Source: Pedosphaera sp.
GTDB lineage: Bacteria > Verrucomicrobiota > Verrucomicrobiia > Limisphaerales > JADLHS01
Assembly (NCBI GenBank): GCA_009695195.1
Contig: SIBJ01000001.1
Coordinates: 117,581-181,580, forward strand
Reading direction: 5' to 3'
DNA: 64,000 nt
The translations under genes were made by a program, and so were the position numbers. Shown here piece after piece: positions 33,307 to 42,519 of the stretch. Below the pieces are notes generated by a model. The model saw only the letters and a program-made list of their open reading frames with translations. It was not told the DNA's origin and did no database searches. Within the stretch, counting starts at the first letter, position 1. The number at the start of each line of letters is the position of its first letter.

Positions 33307-34323
33307 ATGTCGGATCGTCCCGTCTCCACGCTCAACAAACCCGACGCCGCGCTCGAACTGACGCTGCGGCCCGCGCTCTTTTCCGATTTCACCGGCCAGC
33401 CCAAGGTCAAGGAACGCCTCGAGATCGCCGTCACCGCCGCCCAACAACGCGGCGAAGCGCTCGATCACATCCTCCTCTCCGGCCCGCCCGGTCTCGGCAA
33501 AACCACCATCGCCAACATCCTCGCCAAGGCGATGGGCGGAAATCTCAAGAGCACCAGCGGCCCGACCATCGAGAAAGCCGCCGACCTCGCCGGCCTGCTC
33601 ACGAACCTCGAAGAAGGCGACGTGCTGTTCATTGACGAAATCCACCGCCTCCAAAAAACCATCGAGGAATATCTTTATCCCGCGATGGAGGATTTCAAAT
33701 TGGACATCATCATTGATCAAGGCCCGAACGCCCGCAGCGTGCGATTGAATCTCCCGCGCTTCACGCTCATCGGCGCGACGACGCGCAGCGGTTTGCTCAC
33801 CGCGCCGTTGCTCACGCGCTTCGGCATGCGAGAACGCCTCGATTACTACGTGGTCGAGGACATGGAGAAAATTGTCGTGCGTTCGGCGCGGCTGTTGAAC
33901 GTGGAGATTGACGAGAAGGGCGCGCACGAGATCGCCCGGCGCAGTCGCGGCACGCCGCGCATCTCGAACAACCTGCTCCGCCGCGTACGTGACTTCGCGC
34001 AGGTCCGGCACGATGGCCGCATCACCGCGCAAGTCGCTGATCTCGCGCTGGCGATGTTGGAGATTGACCAGAACGGTCTCGACGAAATGGACAAGCGCAT
34101 CCTCGAAGCCATCATCACTAAGTTTGGCGGCGGGCCGGTGGGGGTGAGTTCGCTCTCCGTCGCCGTGGGCGAGGAGCCGGACACGATTGAGGAAGTCTAT
34201 GAGCCTTACCTCATCATGGAAGGCTATCTCATGCGCACGTCGCAAGGCCGCGTGGCGACGGAGTTGAGTTTCAAAACGCTGGGACTGAAACCCGCCGGCG
34301 GCGCGCAGCCGAAACTTCTTTGA
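33307..34323 (+). CDS. ruvB: Holliday junction branch-migration helicase RuvB
   Basis: 338 aa. Walker A GPPGLGKT at residues 59-66, Walker [10 protein letters not shown], sensor GATTRSG, and the C-terminal winged helix ending in [16 protein letters not shown]. It drives branch migration with RuvA, which is not in the window. The start [13 protein letters not shown] was chosen because further upstream codons run into the pseudopilin leader. Confidence 0.96.
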   Translation: MSDRPVSTLNKPDAALELTLRPALFSDFTGQPKVKERLEIAVTAAQQRGEALDHILLSGPPGLGKTTIANILAKAMGGNLKSTSGPTIEKAADLAGLLTNLEEGDVLFIDEIHRLQKTIEEYLYPAMEDFKLDIIIDQGPNARSVRLNLPRFTLIGATTRSGLLTAPLLTRFGMRERLDYYVVEDMEKIVVRSARLLNVEIDEKGAHEIARRSRGTPRISNNLLRRVRDFAQVRHDGRITAQVADLALAMLEIDQNGLDEMDKRILEAIITKFGGGPVGVSSLSVAVGEEPDTIEEVYEPYLIMEGYLMRTSQGRVATELSFKTLGLKPAGGAQPKLL

Positions 34324-34330
34324 ACCCGCG

Positions 34331-35047
34331 ATGACTTCGCCCGCGCCTGAACCGCAAAACTCTCCGGCTTGGCGGCGCTACGGTCGCGAAGGTCTTTCCC
34401 TCTGGCGGCTGGGCCTGGCGCAGTTGCTGCCGCGTTGGTGGCAGGTTTTTTTGATCGCCGGCATCGGCGCCGCCTTGGTGCTCGGTGACCGCGGCGATTG
34501 GGACAACCAACTGCTCCAACAGATCCGCCAACCCGACAACGAAGCGCTCACGCAGACCGCGAAGTCGCTCAGCTTTTGGGGCGATGTGATCTGGGCCGTG
34601 ATCCTCGCGCTCGTGCTGTTCGTGGTCGGCGTGGTGTTCGGCTGCCCACGCTGGCGGCAGATCGCGTGGGCGTGTCTGCTCGCGGTACTCGCGTCCACGG
34701 TCATCGTCAACGTCTTCCGTCCGACACTCGGCCGAGCGCGACCCAACAACCCGGTGCCAAATGGATTTTACGGCCCACATCTGAGCCACGCCTACCACAG
34801 CTTCCCCTCCGGCCACGCGACGAGCGCGTTTGCGCCCGCGGCGGCGATCGCGGCTGCTTCACCGCTCATCGGCGTGCCGTGCCTGCTGTTCGCCGGCAGT
34901 GTGAGTTGGTCGCGGATGCAACTCAACCAGCACCATCCGCTCGACATCATGACCGGCGCCGCGCTGGGAACGTTGATCGGTTTGTGTTTCGGCAGCGCGG
35001 TGCCGGGAGCGAAGTTTCGGATGCGCAGAAAACGGCGCCGAGACTGA
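34331..35047 (+). CDS. PAP2-superfamily phosphatase
   Basis: 238 aa membrane protein. Phosphatase motifs in order: KSLSFWGD, RPTLGRARPNN, FPSGHATS (His general acid), and SWSRMQLNQHHPLDI (nucleophilic His in SRxxxxxHxxxD). Five or six hydrophobic segments. It dephosphorylates lipid phosphates such as undecaprenyl diphosphate or phosphatidate. Seven bp after ruvB; a heptamer hairpin separates it from the convergent gene. Confidence 0.9.
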   Translation: MTSPAPEPQNSPAWRRYGREGLSLWRLGLAQLLPRWWQVFLIAGIGAALVLGDRGDWDNQLLQQIRQPDNEALTQTAKSLSFWGDVIWAVILALVLFVVGVVFGCPRWRQIAWACLLAVLASTVIVNVFRPTLGRARPNNPVPNGFYGPHLSHAYHSFPSGHATSAFAPAAAIAAASPLIGVPCLLFAGSVSWSRMQLNQHHPLDIMTGAALGTLIGLCFGSAVPGAKFRMRRKRRRD

Positions 35048-35049
35048 GA

Positions 35050-35184
35050 AGCTCCAAGCACCAACATCCAAGCGCCAGAGAAACTTCAAACACCAAGCTC
35101 CAAACACCGACCGTCACCGCGCGCAGTTTTTGATGTTTGAAGTTTGGTGCTTCTCTGGATGTTGGAGCTTGGAATTTGGAGCTT
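35050..35184. repeat. Facing heptamer arrays between convergent genes
   Basis: Left arm words GCTCCAA, GCACCAA, CATCCAA, GCGCCAG; right arm words such as GGTGCTT, GTTGGAG, CTTGGAA. The arms pair over most of their length and fill the 137-bp gap. Confidence 0.75.
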
Positions 35185-38100
35185 TCAATTCGCCCCCCAC
35201 TTCGTGTTCTTCAAAAACGTGACGAGGTCCGCGAGTTCCTGTTTGGTAATCTGCTGATCCAAGCCCGCCGGCATAACGCTCACGCGGCTGGGGCGCATCT
35301 CCGTGATGTCGCTGCGCGCGACGCGCACCTCCGTGTTCGGGCCAGTGGCGAGCACGACTTCGTCCGGCGCGTCCTTGCGCAACACGCCGCTGTATTCGTC
35401 GTCGTTCTTCGTGATGATCGTGAACGGCTCGTAGCTGCGCACGAAACTCGCGCTCGGGTACACGATGGATTCCAACAAATCCCGCTCCGTCCGCGCCGGC
35501 CCGATGGCCGTGAGGTCCGGCCCGACATTGCCGCCGAGATAACCCAGCTTGTGACATGACGCACACGCCGCCTTCGTGCTGTTGAACACCAGTTGCCCGC
35601 GGCGGATATCACCCGCCGGCCACGATGCCTGCAATTCGTCCAGGTGCGCCTTCTGTTTCGCCGCGTCCACGTTCAGCGCCGCGAGCAACTCGTCCGCTTT
35701 CTGTTGCACGACCGGCGGATAATTTGTCGCCACACTTCGCAGTGCATCCGGGCGCACGCCGGCCAGCCCTTTCGATTCCTTCAACGCCGCGACCAACCGC
35801 AACCCGACGGCTTCATTCGTCTTGTGATCGAACGCCGGCAACAGCCGCGAAACCTCCATCGGCCCGATGGCCTTGAGCGTGTCCGCCAGCGTGAGCAATT
35901 GCTCATCGCTCAACTTTGCCTTCGCCAGCGCGCCCGCCGCCGCGCCGCGCATCGCGACGGATTTCGCCGGGGCAACATTCGCGACGAGAAAACTCATCAA
36001 GTCCGGTTCAACTTCGCGCAACCCGCGCGGCAACGCCGCCAGTGCATCCAAGCGCAAATCATCTGGCCGCGAAGTGTCGCGCGCGATCTTTTGCAAACGT
36101 TCCGCGAAAGTTGGCGCGTTGGTTTTCACCAGCGCCAACGCGTGCGCCGTGGGGATGGCAGTGCGAACCAGCGCGTCGTCTTTCGCATCCAATGCCGCGC
36201 GCACCGCGTCCGGCCAGCCTTTTGGCGCTTCCTTCAATCCGGGTTGCGCCAGTACGCGCAGCAACATTTGTCGCATCACGAGCGGTGACGAAGAATTCTT
36301 CAGCGCTTCGACGAGGACCTGCTGAATCGCTTCGTTGCTCACGAACTGCGCGAGTTGCTTTTCCAACTCCGAACGGTCGGAATCGTTGAGATTGTTCGCA
36401 GCGATGCGTTCCCGGAAAAATCCCGCCAGCACTCCGCCCCAATCGGGATGATGACCAGCAACCCAAGCAGCCGTTCTCCGCAACTTAGTATCCGTCGAAG
36501 CAAGCAGCGGCGCGACAACCTCTGGCTCCAGTCCGCCTTTTTCCATTTGATCGAGTGCGATGAGGACGGCGCGGACAATCCTGGGAGCGGTCCCACGCGA
36601 AACCGAAGTCCAGAGCTTCATGGCAGCAGGGTCGCCGATCTCGATCGTGGCGAAGGTGAGCGAATGTTCCATAACCCTAAGCGCATTGTCCGTCGCAGTC
36701 GCTGTGTTGGATACGCTGGTCCCGATGGAGAGATTGGAAGATTCGTCAACGAACCCCGGCATCCACTCCAGCAATGGTGCTACGGAGTATTGGCCACCGA
36801 CTCGGCCTAACGCCTCCGCCGCCGCGCGCTGGAGTTGAGGCTTTTCGTTGTGCACCAAGCAATCGAGTACACGGAACGCCACAAATCGCCCGCGATCGCG
36901 CCACAGGCCGACCGAGTGAAGCGTTGCGTGCTGCACCGATTGTTCCTTGTCCGCCAAAGCAAGTCGCACGGACTCGCGGGCCTTCGGATGGTCAATGCTT
37001 GTCAGCGCCCAGACGGCATTGCGCCGCGTTTTCGGCGATGTGGATTTTTTCAAAACGTCCGCGAGCGGCGGAACAGCCGCTTTCCCTTTCTTGGCAAGTT
37101 GTTGAACCGTCCGCTCGGCCACGGCAGGTCGCTCGTCGCCCAGCAGCTTCGCGAGTTCATCCGGTTTCATTTTCCCCCACGCCAGTTTCAACCCGCGCGG
37201 ATCGTCCACCTTCGGCGCGCCTTTACGGCGGACGCGGTAGATCGCGCCGAGCACGTCGGGTTTGGAAAGCTGCGAGGTCGGGCAACAAATTTTATACCAC
37301 GCGCCGGTGTCGAGCACGAGCAGGCTGCCGTCGGCGTCTTCGATCACGTCGGTCGGATGGAAATCGGGATTGTCCGAAACGAGGAAGTCGCTGTCCTTCG
37401 TCTTGAACGTCGCGCCGTCGGGCACGAGCACGTGACGCGAAACTTTGTGCAGGTTGAACTGACAGCAAAACAGGTTGTCGCGATACTCCTCGCCGAACGC
37501 GCGCGATTCGTAGCGGCGCACGGCGGCGGGCGCGGCCGGGCCCATGTGCGTCATTACGGGCATCAGGTCGCCGGTGCGTTTGTGGCCTTCGAGGACTTCG
37601 TTCGGCTTGCCGTAAACACCACCGTAGATCGCGTGGATGAGTCCGTCGCGATGGCCGGGTTCGCCGGGCGCGAAAAATGTGCCGCACAAAATCAGTTCGC
37701 CCTCGGGCGTCCACGCGAGGCCGACGGGATTGTCCATGCCACCGGTGATGACGGGTTCGAGCCGGGAGTGATCGGGTCGCGCGCGGAAGATGTGTGCGGC
37801 GCGGCTCTTGAAGGGTTTGCCGTTGACCTCGTAGCTCTGCTCGGCGAACGCGCCTTTGCACCAGTAAATCCAGCCGTCCGGCCCGAGATACGGCCCGTGC
37901 AAATCGTTCGCGCAACCGGTGAGCGTCTTGCCGTCGTGCCACACTTCGCGCGCGTCGGCGATGCCGTCGTGGTTCGTGTCGGTGAGTTTCCAGATGCTCG
38001 GCGGCGCGGCGACGTAAACCGAGCCGTCGTACCACAGGCAGCCTTCGGGGAACATCATCTTGTCGGCGAAGACCGTGGTTTTGTCGAACTTGCCGTCGCC

Positions 38101-38379
38101 GTCGGTGTCTTCGAGTCGGAGGATGCGATGGCGCGGGTCGGCTTTTTGTTCCTCGGCCTTGCCGCTCGCACCGGAGGAGTCCGCGACGTAAAGCCGGCCT
38201 TGCTCGTCGAACGAACCGTAGATCGGTCGCGGCGCGAGGTCGTTGCCGGCGGCGATCTCGACTTCAAAGCCGTCCGGCACGGTGAGCGTTTGCGTGGCGA
38301 ATTTGAACTGCGCGGCGGGCGCGGCGCTGGCGAGTGACACAGCGAGCGCGCAGAGGATTCGTTCAACGTGGCGGTTCAT
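35185..38379 (-). CDS. PVC-type heme-binding CxxCH protein with dehydrogenase and HEAT-repeat domains
   Basis: 1064 aa. The start MNRHVERILCALAVSLASAAPAA gives a signal peptide; 16 more in-frame codons upstream were excluded. The N-terminal beta-propeller (LTVPDGFEVEIAAGN, then SPDG-like blades such as DTDGDGKFDKTTVFAD) matches the Pirellula-type membrane-bound dehydrogenase domain. Middle residues about 400-850 are HEAT-like helical pairs. The C-terminal CASCH at 939-943 is a c-type heme site in a PVC-specific heme-binding domain. Exported, probably a periplasmic sugar or alcohol oxidase. Confidence 0.9.
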   Translation of the reverse strand: MNRHVERILCALAVSLASAAPAAQFKFATQTLTVPDGFEVEIAAGNDLAPRPIYGSFDEQGRLYVADSSGASGKAEEQKADPRHRILRLEDTDGDGKFDKTTVFADKMMFPEGCLWYDGSVYVAAPPSIWKLTDTNHDGIADAREVWHDGKTLTGCANDLHGPYLGPDGWIYWCKGAFAEQSYEVNGKPFKSRAAHIFRARPDHSRLEPVITGGMDNPVGLAWTPEGELILCGTFFAPGEPGHRDGLIHAIYGGVYGKPNEVLEGHKRTGDLMPVMTHMGPAAPAAVRRYESRAFGEEYRDNLFCCQFNLHKVSRHVLVPDGATFKTKDSDFLVSDNPDFHPTDVIEDADGSLLVLDTGAWYKICCPTSQLSKPDVLGAIYRVRRKGAPKVDDPRGLKLAWGKMKPDELAKLLGDERPAVAERTVQQLAKKGKAAVPPLADVLKKSTSPKTRRNAVWALTSIDHPKARESVRLALADKEQSVQHATLHSVGLWRDRGRFVAFRVLDCLVHNEKPQLQRAAAEALGRVGGQYSVAPLLEWMPGFVDESSNLSIGTSVSNTATATDNALRVMEHSLTFATIEIGDPAAMKLWTSVSRGTAPRIVRAVLIALDQMEKGGLEPEVVAPLLASTDTKLRRTAAWVAGHHPDWGGVLAGFFRERIAANNLNDSDRSELEKQLAQFVSNEAIQQVLVEALKNSSSPLVMRQMLLRVLAQPGLKEAPKGWPDAVRAALDAKDDALVRTAIPTAHALALVKTNAPTFAERLQKIARDTSRPDDLRLDALAALPRGLREVEPDLMSFLVANVAPAKSVAMRGAAAGALAKAKLSDEQLLTLADTLKAIGPMEVSRLLPAFDHKTNEAVGLRLVAALKESKGLAGVRPDALRSVATNYPPVVQQKADELLAALNVDAAKQKAHLDELQASWPAGDIRRGQLVFNSTKAACASCHKLGYLGGNVGPDLTAIGPARTERDLLESIVYPSASFVRSYEPFTIITKNDDEYSGVLRKDAPDEVVLATGPNTEVRVARSDITEMRPSRVSVMPAGLDQQITKQELADLVTFLKNTKWGAN

Positions 38380-38430
38380 AGACTGGCGATGTGAACCCGA
38401 GTAAAGCGGCACGGCGGAAGTTTGCAAGCC

Positions 38431-38541
38431 CGGAGCGCGGTCGTCCCGGCCGCAGCACTTCCGAATTGCGGGTCACCGCTGGAGTGTAATTCGTGCTGTC
38501 CCCTTGCGTTCGTACCTGCTGCGGCCGGGACGGCCGCGCGC
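38431..38541. repeat. Double-hairpin palindrome, family B
   Basis: Arms 38431-38457 and 38517-38541, each containing a GGCCG.CCCGGCC-type mini-palindrome. The right arm abuts the smpB stop. Confidence 0.75.
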
Positions 38542-38997
38542 CTACTTCGCCTTGAGGTGGTGCATCTGGGCGCGCTTGAGTTCGCGGTCGGAATCGCGGC
38601 GCTTCAAGTCCTCGCGCTTGTCGAACACCGCCTTGCCCTTGCCGACGCCGAGCGAGACTTTCACCTTCCCGTTCTTCCAATAGAACGACAGCGGGAAAAT
38701 CGCGTTACCCTTCACCGAGGCGAGGCCGAAGAGTTTCCGGATCTCGCTTTTGTGCAGGAGCAGTTTGCGGACGGACTTGGGCTGATGATTGTTCTGGTTG
38801 CCGTGCGAGTATTCGTCAATGTGCGCGTTGTGGAGAAAAACCTCGTTGTCCTCGACGCGCGCGAAGGCGTCGGCGATCTGCCCCTTGCCGGCGCGCAACG
38901 CCTTGACCTCCGTGCCGTGCAGGACGATGCCGGCCTCGAAGGTTTCGAGGATGTGAAAATCGCGCCGGGCTTTGGAATTGGTGACGATGTCAGCCAT
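38542..38997 (-). CDS. smpB: SsrA-binding protein SmpB
   Basis: 151 aa. MADIVTNSKARRDFHILETFEAG... start; key region IVLHGTEVKALRAGKGQI and the C-terminal basic tail DLKRRDSDRELKR. It binds tmRNA and helps rescue stalled ribosomes. The start was chosen at MADIV because the 16 upstream codons are encoded by a repeat. rpoZ lies 110 bp upstream on the same strand. Confidence 0.95.
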   Translation of the reverse strand: MADIVTNSKARRDFHILETFEAGIVLHGTEVKALRAGKGQIADAFARVEDNEVFLHNAHIDEYSHGNQNNHQPKSVRKLLLHKSEIRKLFGLASVKGNAIFPLSFYWKNGKVKVSLGVGKGKAVFDKREDLKRRDSDRELKRAQMHHLKAK

Positions 38998-39004
38998 TTG
39001 AAAG

Positions 39005-39101
39005 CGAAGGAAGAATGATGAAGGAAGAATGAAGAAACCAGGCATCGGGCCGCAAGGGCAGAATGAAGGGCCTCTTCATTCTTCATTCTGCCTTCTGCAT
39101 T
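39005..39101. repeat. Facing heptamer arrays between smpB and rpoZ
   Basis: Right arm CTTCATT, CTTCATT, CTGCCTT, CTGCATT (39074-39101) against a left arm of GAAGAATGA-type words (39005-39032). Confidence 0.7.
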
Positions 39102-39107
39102 TTGGGA

Positions 39108-39362
39108 TCAGTGCTTCTTGCGCTTGCGCGGCACCGGCCGGACCACTTCGGCGGGTTCGGGTATATCCCAGCCGATTTTTTCCTCGATGATCTCGCGCAG
39201 GGCGATGTCCGCCGCGCCGAGGCCCGTGGCGTTGGCGATGAGCGGACGGCAAACGCCGCCGGCACCGGAGTTGAGCTGGCGCACGCGGCGCGAGACGATG
39301 TTGACGAGGATGTTGGGATTTCCAACCTTCTCAGCGGCTTTTTTGCAAAGTTCAGCGTTCAT
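39108..39362 (-). CDS. rpoZ: DNA-directed RNA polymerase omega subunit
   Basis: 84 aa. The start MNAELCKKAAEKVGNPNILVNIVSRR; the segment NPNILVNIVSRRVRQLN and a C-terminal REIIEEKIGW helix fit the omega family, though the sequence is divergent. Omega stabilises the beta' subunit. The 54 upstream in-frame codons come from a palindrome and a gap. Confidence 0.8.
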   Translation of the reverse strand: MNAELCKKAAEKVGNPNILVNIVSRRVRQLNSGAGGVCRPLIANATGLGAADIALREIIEEKIGWDIPEPAEVVRPVPRKRKKH

Positions 39363-39429
39363 TGTTCTAAAAGAGCGCGGCAACATAGCGGGAGCGGGAG
39401 CGGAAGCAAACCAAAAATCTGAGTCGAAT

Positions 39430-39486
39430 TGTAGGCGATGAGGTAACGAGTTGTTGGGGGAAGCACTCCTCACGTCGTGTCCGACA
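39430..39486. repeat. REP-like palindromic element, family A copy 2
   Basis: Arms 39430-39451 and 39465-39486. Closely related to the element at 5039-5096, including the GGAAGCACTCCT loop junction. It lies in the divergent gap between rpoZ and the prenyl synthase. Confidence 0.8.
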
Positions 39487-39543
39487 AAGACGTGGGGATT
39501 CAAACTTGCGCCCGCGCGGCTCATTTCCTAAAACAAACCCCGC

Positions 39544-40470
39544 ATGTCCGCCAAGACCCCGCACCCCAGCCGCCGGCGCCCGCCGGCTTTTGACCTGCCG
39601 CAATTCCTCGAAACGCGCACCGCGACCGTCAACGCGGCGCTCGACCGTTTTCTGCCCTGCACGACGATGAAGCCGAAAACGATTCACAAGGCCATGCGCT
39701 ACTCGCTCTTCGCCGGCGGCAAGCGGATGCGGCCCGCGCTCGTGCTCGCGGCGGCGGCGGCGTGCGGCGGGCGCGAATCCGATGCGCTGCCGCTCGCGTG
39801 CGCCGTCGAGTGCATCCACACCTATTCGCTCGTGCATGACGATCTGCCGGCGATGGACAATGACGATTACCGCCGCGGCAAGCTGACGAACCACAAAGTT
39901 TTCGGCGAAGGCATCGCCATCCTCGCGGGCGACGCGCTGTTGACGCAGGCGTTCGAGCTCGCGGCGCAGTGCAAAGGTTGGCAGCGGTATTCGCATCGGC
40001 AAATCATTTTGGAGATCGCGCGCGCGTCCGGCTCGCTGCAACTCATCGCCGGACAGGTGGCCGATCTCGAAGGCGAAGGCAAAAAGACTTCCGCCGCGCA
40101 GTTGAAGTACATTCACGAGCGCAAGACCTCGGCGTTGCTCTGCTGCTCCGCACGGCTCGGCGGCATGAGCGCGAACTGTTCCGCCGCGCAACTCAAGGCG
40201 CTCACGGATTTCGGCTATCACGTCGGCCTCGCGTTCCAGGTGATTGACGACATCCTCGACGTGACGCAGACGAGCGAACAACTCGGCAAGACGGCGGGCA
40301 AGGACACTCAGGCGCAGAAGGCGACGTATCCCTCAATCGTTGGTTTGGAGAAGTCGCGGAAGATTGCGACGGACCTCACGAACAAAGCCTTCGCCGCGCT
40401 GAAAGTTTTCAAAGGCCGCGCCGTGGCGCTCGAAGCGCTGGCGGAATTTCTGTTGAAGCGGGACCGTTGA
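39544..40470 (+). CDS. Polyprenyl synthetase (farnesyl/geranylgeranyl diphosphate synthase type)
   Basis: 308 aa. First Asp-rich motif VHDDLPAMDNDD (DD at 99-100), second motif IDDILDVT, plus GKRMRPALVLAA substrate region. Condenses IPP with an allylic diphosphate. The motifs fit short-chain synthases such as IspA/FPPS; chain length cannot be set by eye. No isoprenoid genes nearby. Confidence 0.88.
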   Translation: MSAKTPHPSRRRPPAFDLPQFLETRTATVNAALDRFLPCTTMKPKTIHKAMRYSLFAGGKRMRPALVLAAAAACGGRESDALPLACAVECIHTYSLVHDDLPAMDNDDYRRGKLTNHKVFGEGIAILAGDALLTQAFELAAQCKGWQRYSHRQIILEIARASGSLQLIAGQVADLEGEGKKTSAAQLKYIHERKTSALLCCSARLGGMSANCSAAQLKALTDFGYHVGLAFQVIDDILDVTQTSEQLGKTAGKDTQAQKATYPSIVGLEKSRKIATDLTNKAFAALKVFKGRAVALEALAEFLLKRDR

Positions 40471-40681
40471 ACCAAGCCGCGCCGCCTCGCTGACCGCGCG
40501 CCAGTGGCCGTGGACAATTCGGGCTTGACCCTCCAACCGCCCAGGCGCAAAGTCGGCGCATGAAAGCCGGCGGAACAGCATCTTTCGCAAACCGCGTACT
40601 GTCGCGATCGGCGGCGCGCGTCGGGTTGGGCCGTTCGGCAAAATGGAAAAGCACGGGCAACAACGACCAATGGAGGACAAG

Positions 40682-40816
40682 ATGAGCTGGGCAACCTTCG
40701 GAAAAGTGGTCTTACTGATCGTGATCTTCGCGTTCGTGACCACGTTAGTGAAATGCATGCACGACATGAAGTGCACGGCATGCAAAACGCCACCGGTGGC
40801 CGCGGCGACGCCGTAA
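40682..40816 (+). CDS. Small single-span membrane protein
   Basis: 44 aa. A strong GGAGG precedes the ATG by 6 nt. Sequence: MSWATFGKVV, then the hydrophobic span LLIVIFAFVTTLV, then a Cys-bearing tail (KCMHDMKCTACKTPP) with three Cys. An overlapping 41-codon upstream frame (40560-40685) ends with ATGA at this start and could be a leader peptide; its codon use is not convincing. Function unknown. Confidence 0.6.
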   Translation: MSWATFGKVVLLIVIFAFVTTLVKCMHDMKCTACKTPPVAAATP

Positions 40817-40963
40817 CCGGCCACAGTAATTTCGAGCCAGACCGGTCACCGGTGGGCGCTCCAGCCCGCGCCGCAATGATGCCGGCGCCACCAATCGATT
40901 TTAGGAATGCCTTGCTCGAGGCGACCGGGCGAAAGCCGGGTGACTTAATCAAGTTTTTTTCCG

Positions 40964-42358
40964 CTACTGCCCGGCGTAATAGGCTTCCACCCGCGGGCCC
41001 ACGTCTTTGTAGCCGCTGTCCACTTCGTAGATGAGTTTGAGCTGCTCGAACGCCTCCTCCTTTTTGCCCATGCTTTCCAACACGGCGCAGAGGTTGTAGA
41101 TCAAATCCATCTTCTCCTCGTCGAACACCAGCTTCTCCTTGATGGCTTCCTGCAACGTCTTGGCCGCGAGGTCGAACATCTTCCGTTTCGCATAGCACTG
41201 CGCGAGATAATTCATCGCCGGCGATTTCTTGTGCGGATTATTTCGCGCCTTTTGAAATTCCGCGATGGCTTCGCCAATTTTTCCGGCCTGAAAATACAGC
41301 ACGCCCATCTCGAAACGAATCGCCATGTCGGTCGGAAATTTTTCCACCCGCCGCTGGCACTCGGCCGTCTGGAACGCCGCCTTCTCCGCCGTGAGTTGCG
41401 CGACGCGCTCGGCGTGATCCGGCGCGGCCGGATCGAGCGTTTCGATCTGATGATCGAACCGGCGCGACTTGGTCTGGGCGATCGCGCCGTCGAGCGACGG
41501 ATCATTGCCCATCTCGGATTTTTTCACGACGTCGTAAAGCGCGAGCGCGCGGCCAAAATTCTTCTTCGACGTGTAAAGCTCCGCGAGTGAGCGCGCGAGC
41601 TTGAGGTTGTCCGGTTCGGTCTTCAGGCGGGCTTCGTATTCGTCAATCAGCTTGAGCGCATTGTCCTCCGTTTTTTGCACGCGGTTTTCCTGTTCCAGCG
41701 ACTTCGCTTCCTCCTCGTTCCGCAAAATGTCGCGATAGGAACCCTGGCCGCCGGCGATCTTGTCGTAGCCGCCCTCGCCCAGCGTGCGGCGGGCGGAAAG
41801 ATTTTTCACCGCCTGCCCGAGTTCGGGATCGTTCGGCATGGCACGCGCGAATTCGAGCAGGATGCGCTCGGCGTTCTTCGTGTCGCCGGTGTCCGCGAGC
41901 GTGTTGGCGAACTGGATGGCCAGCGCCTTGTCCTTGGGCGAATTCCTCACCAACACGTCGAGCGACATCACCGCCGTCTGCGGCATTTCCAGCGCGGTCG
42001 CGGCCTCGACGATGACGCGATGCGCGCCGGTATTGGTGGGGTCGCTGTTGAGAATGTCTTCCGCGATGCTCATGGCCTCGACGGGATCGTTGCGCAAAAC
42101 GGACTGGGCCTTGAGCACCTGTGGCGAGTTGCTGGCGCTGCTCCAGGCTTTTTTGAAAAAGCCTCCGCGACCGCCGGACTTGCCCTGTTGCGCCTTGCGC
42201 AGGGCGCGGCGCACGTCAATGACGCTGGGTTCGCGCGCGAGCACCTGGCAAAAGAGGTCAATGGCGTAGTCGAAGTTGTCGCGCTGCAAGGCCTCGCTGC
42301 CCTTGGTGAACAGCGGGCGCAGGTCGCGCGGGATTTCGTTCACGGTTTTCTCGGACAT
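40964..42358 (-). CDS. Tetratricopeptide-repeat protein
   Basis: 464 aa, cytoplasmic. The start MSEKTVNEIPRDLRPLF was chosen; 44 upstream codons lie in a palindrome. TPR pairs are seen from NFDYAIDLFCQVLAREP through KKNFGRALALYDVVKK to IGEAIAEFQKARNNP and MFDLAAKTLQEAIKEK. No enzyme motif. A scaffold or assembly role is inferred. Confidence 0.75.
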   Translation of the reverse strand: MSEKTVNEIPRDLRPLFTKGSEALQRDNFDYAIDLFCQVLAREPSVIDVRRALRKAQQGKSGGRGGFFKKAWSSASNSPQVLKAQSVLRNDPVEAMSIAEDILNSDPTNTGAHRVIVEAATALEMPQTAVMSLDVLVRNSPKDKALAIQFANTLADTGDTKNAERILLEFARAMPNDPELGQAVKNLSARRTLGEGGYDKIAGGQGSYRDILRNEEEAKSLEQENRVQKTEDNALKLIDEYEARLKTEPDNLKLARSLAELYTSKKNFGRALALYDVVKKSEMGNDPSLDGAIAQTKSRRFDHQIETLDPAAPDHAERVAQLTAEKAAFQTAECQRRVEKFPTDMAIRFEMGVLYFQAGKIGEAIAEFQKARNNPHKKSPAMNYLAQCYAKRKMFDLAAKTLQEAIKEKLVFDEEKMDLIYNLCAVLESMGKKEEAFEQLKLIYEVDSGYKDVGPRVEAYYAGQ

Positions 42359-42408
42359 GGCAATGCAATGTAGCCGCAGCCCGCCGGAAAAATCCACTGC
42401 AATTTCGC

Positions 42409-42517
42409 GGGGCGCGGCCGTCCCGGCCGCAGCGGGGTCCGAAGAAAGTACCGCGGCGTTGTTTTCCCGTCCGGGATTTTGCCATCGCACGCGCTGCGGC
42501 GGAGACCGCCGCGCGCC
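42409..42517. repeat. Double-hairpin palindrome, family B
   Basis: Arms 42409-42434 and 42490-42517, each with an internal mini-palindrome, between the TPR gene and the cysN stop. Confidence 0.75.
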
Positions 42518-42519
42518 GC

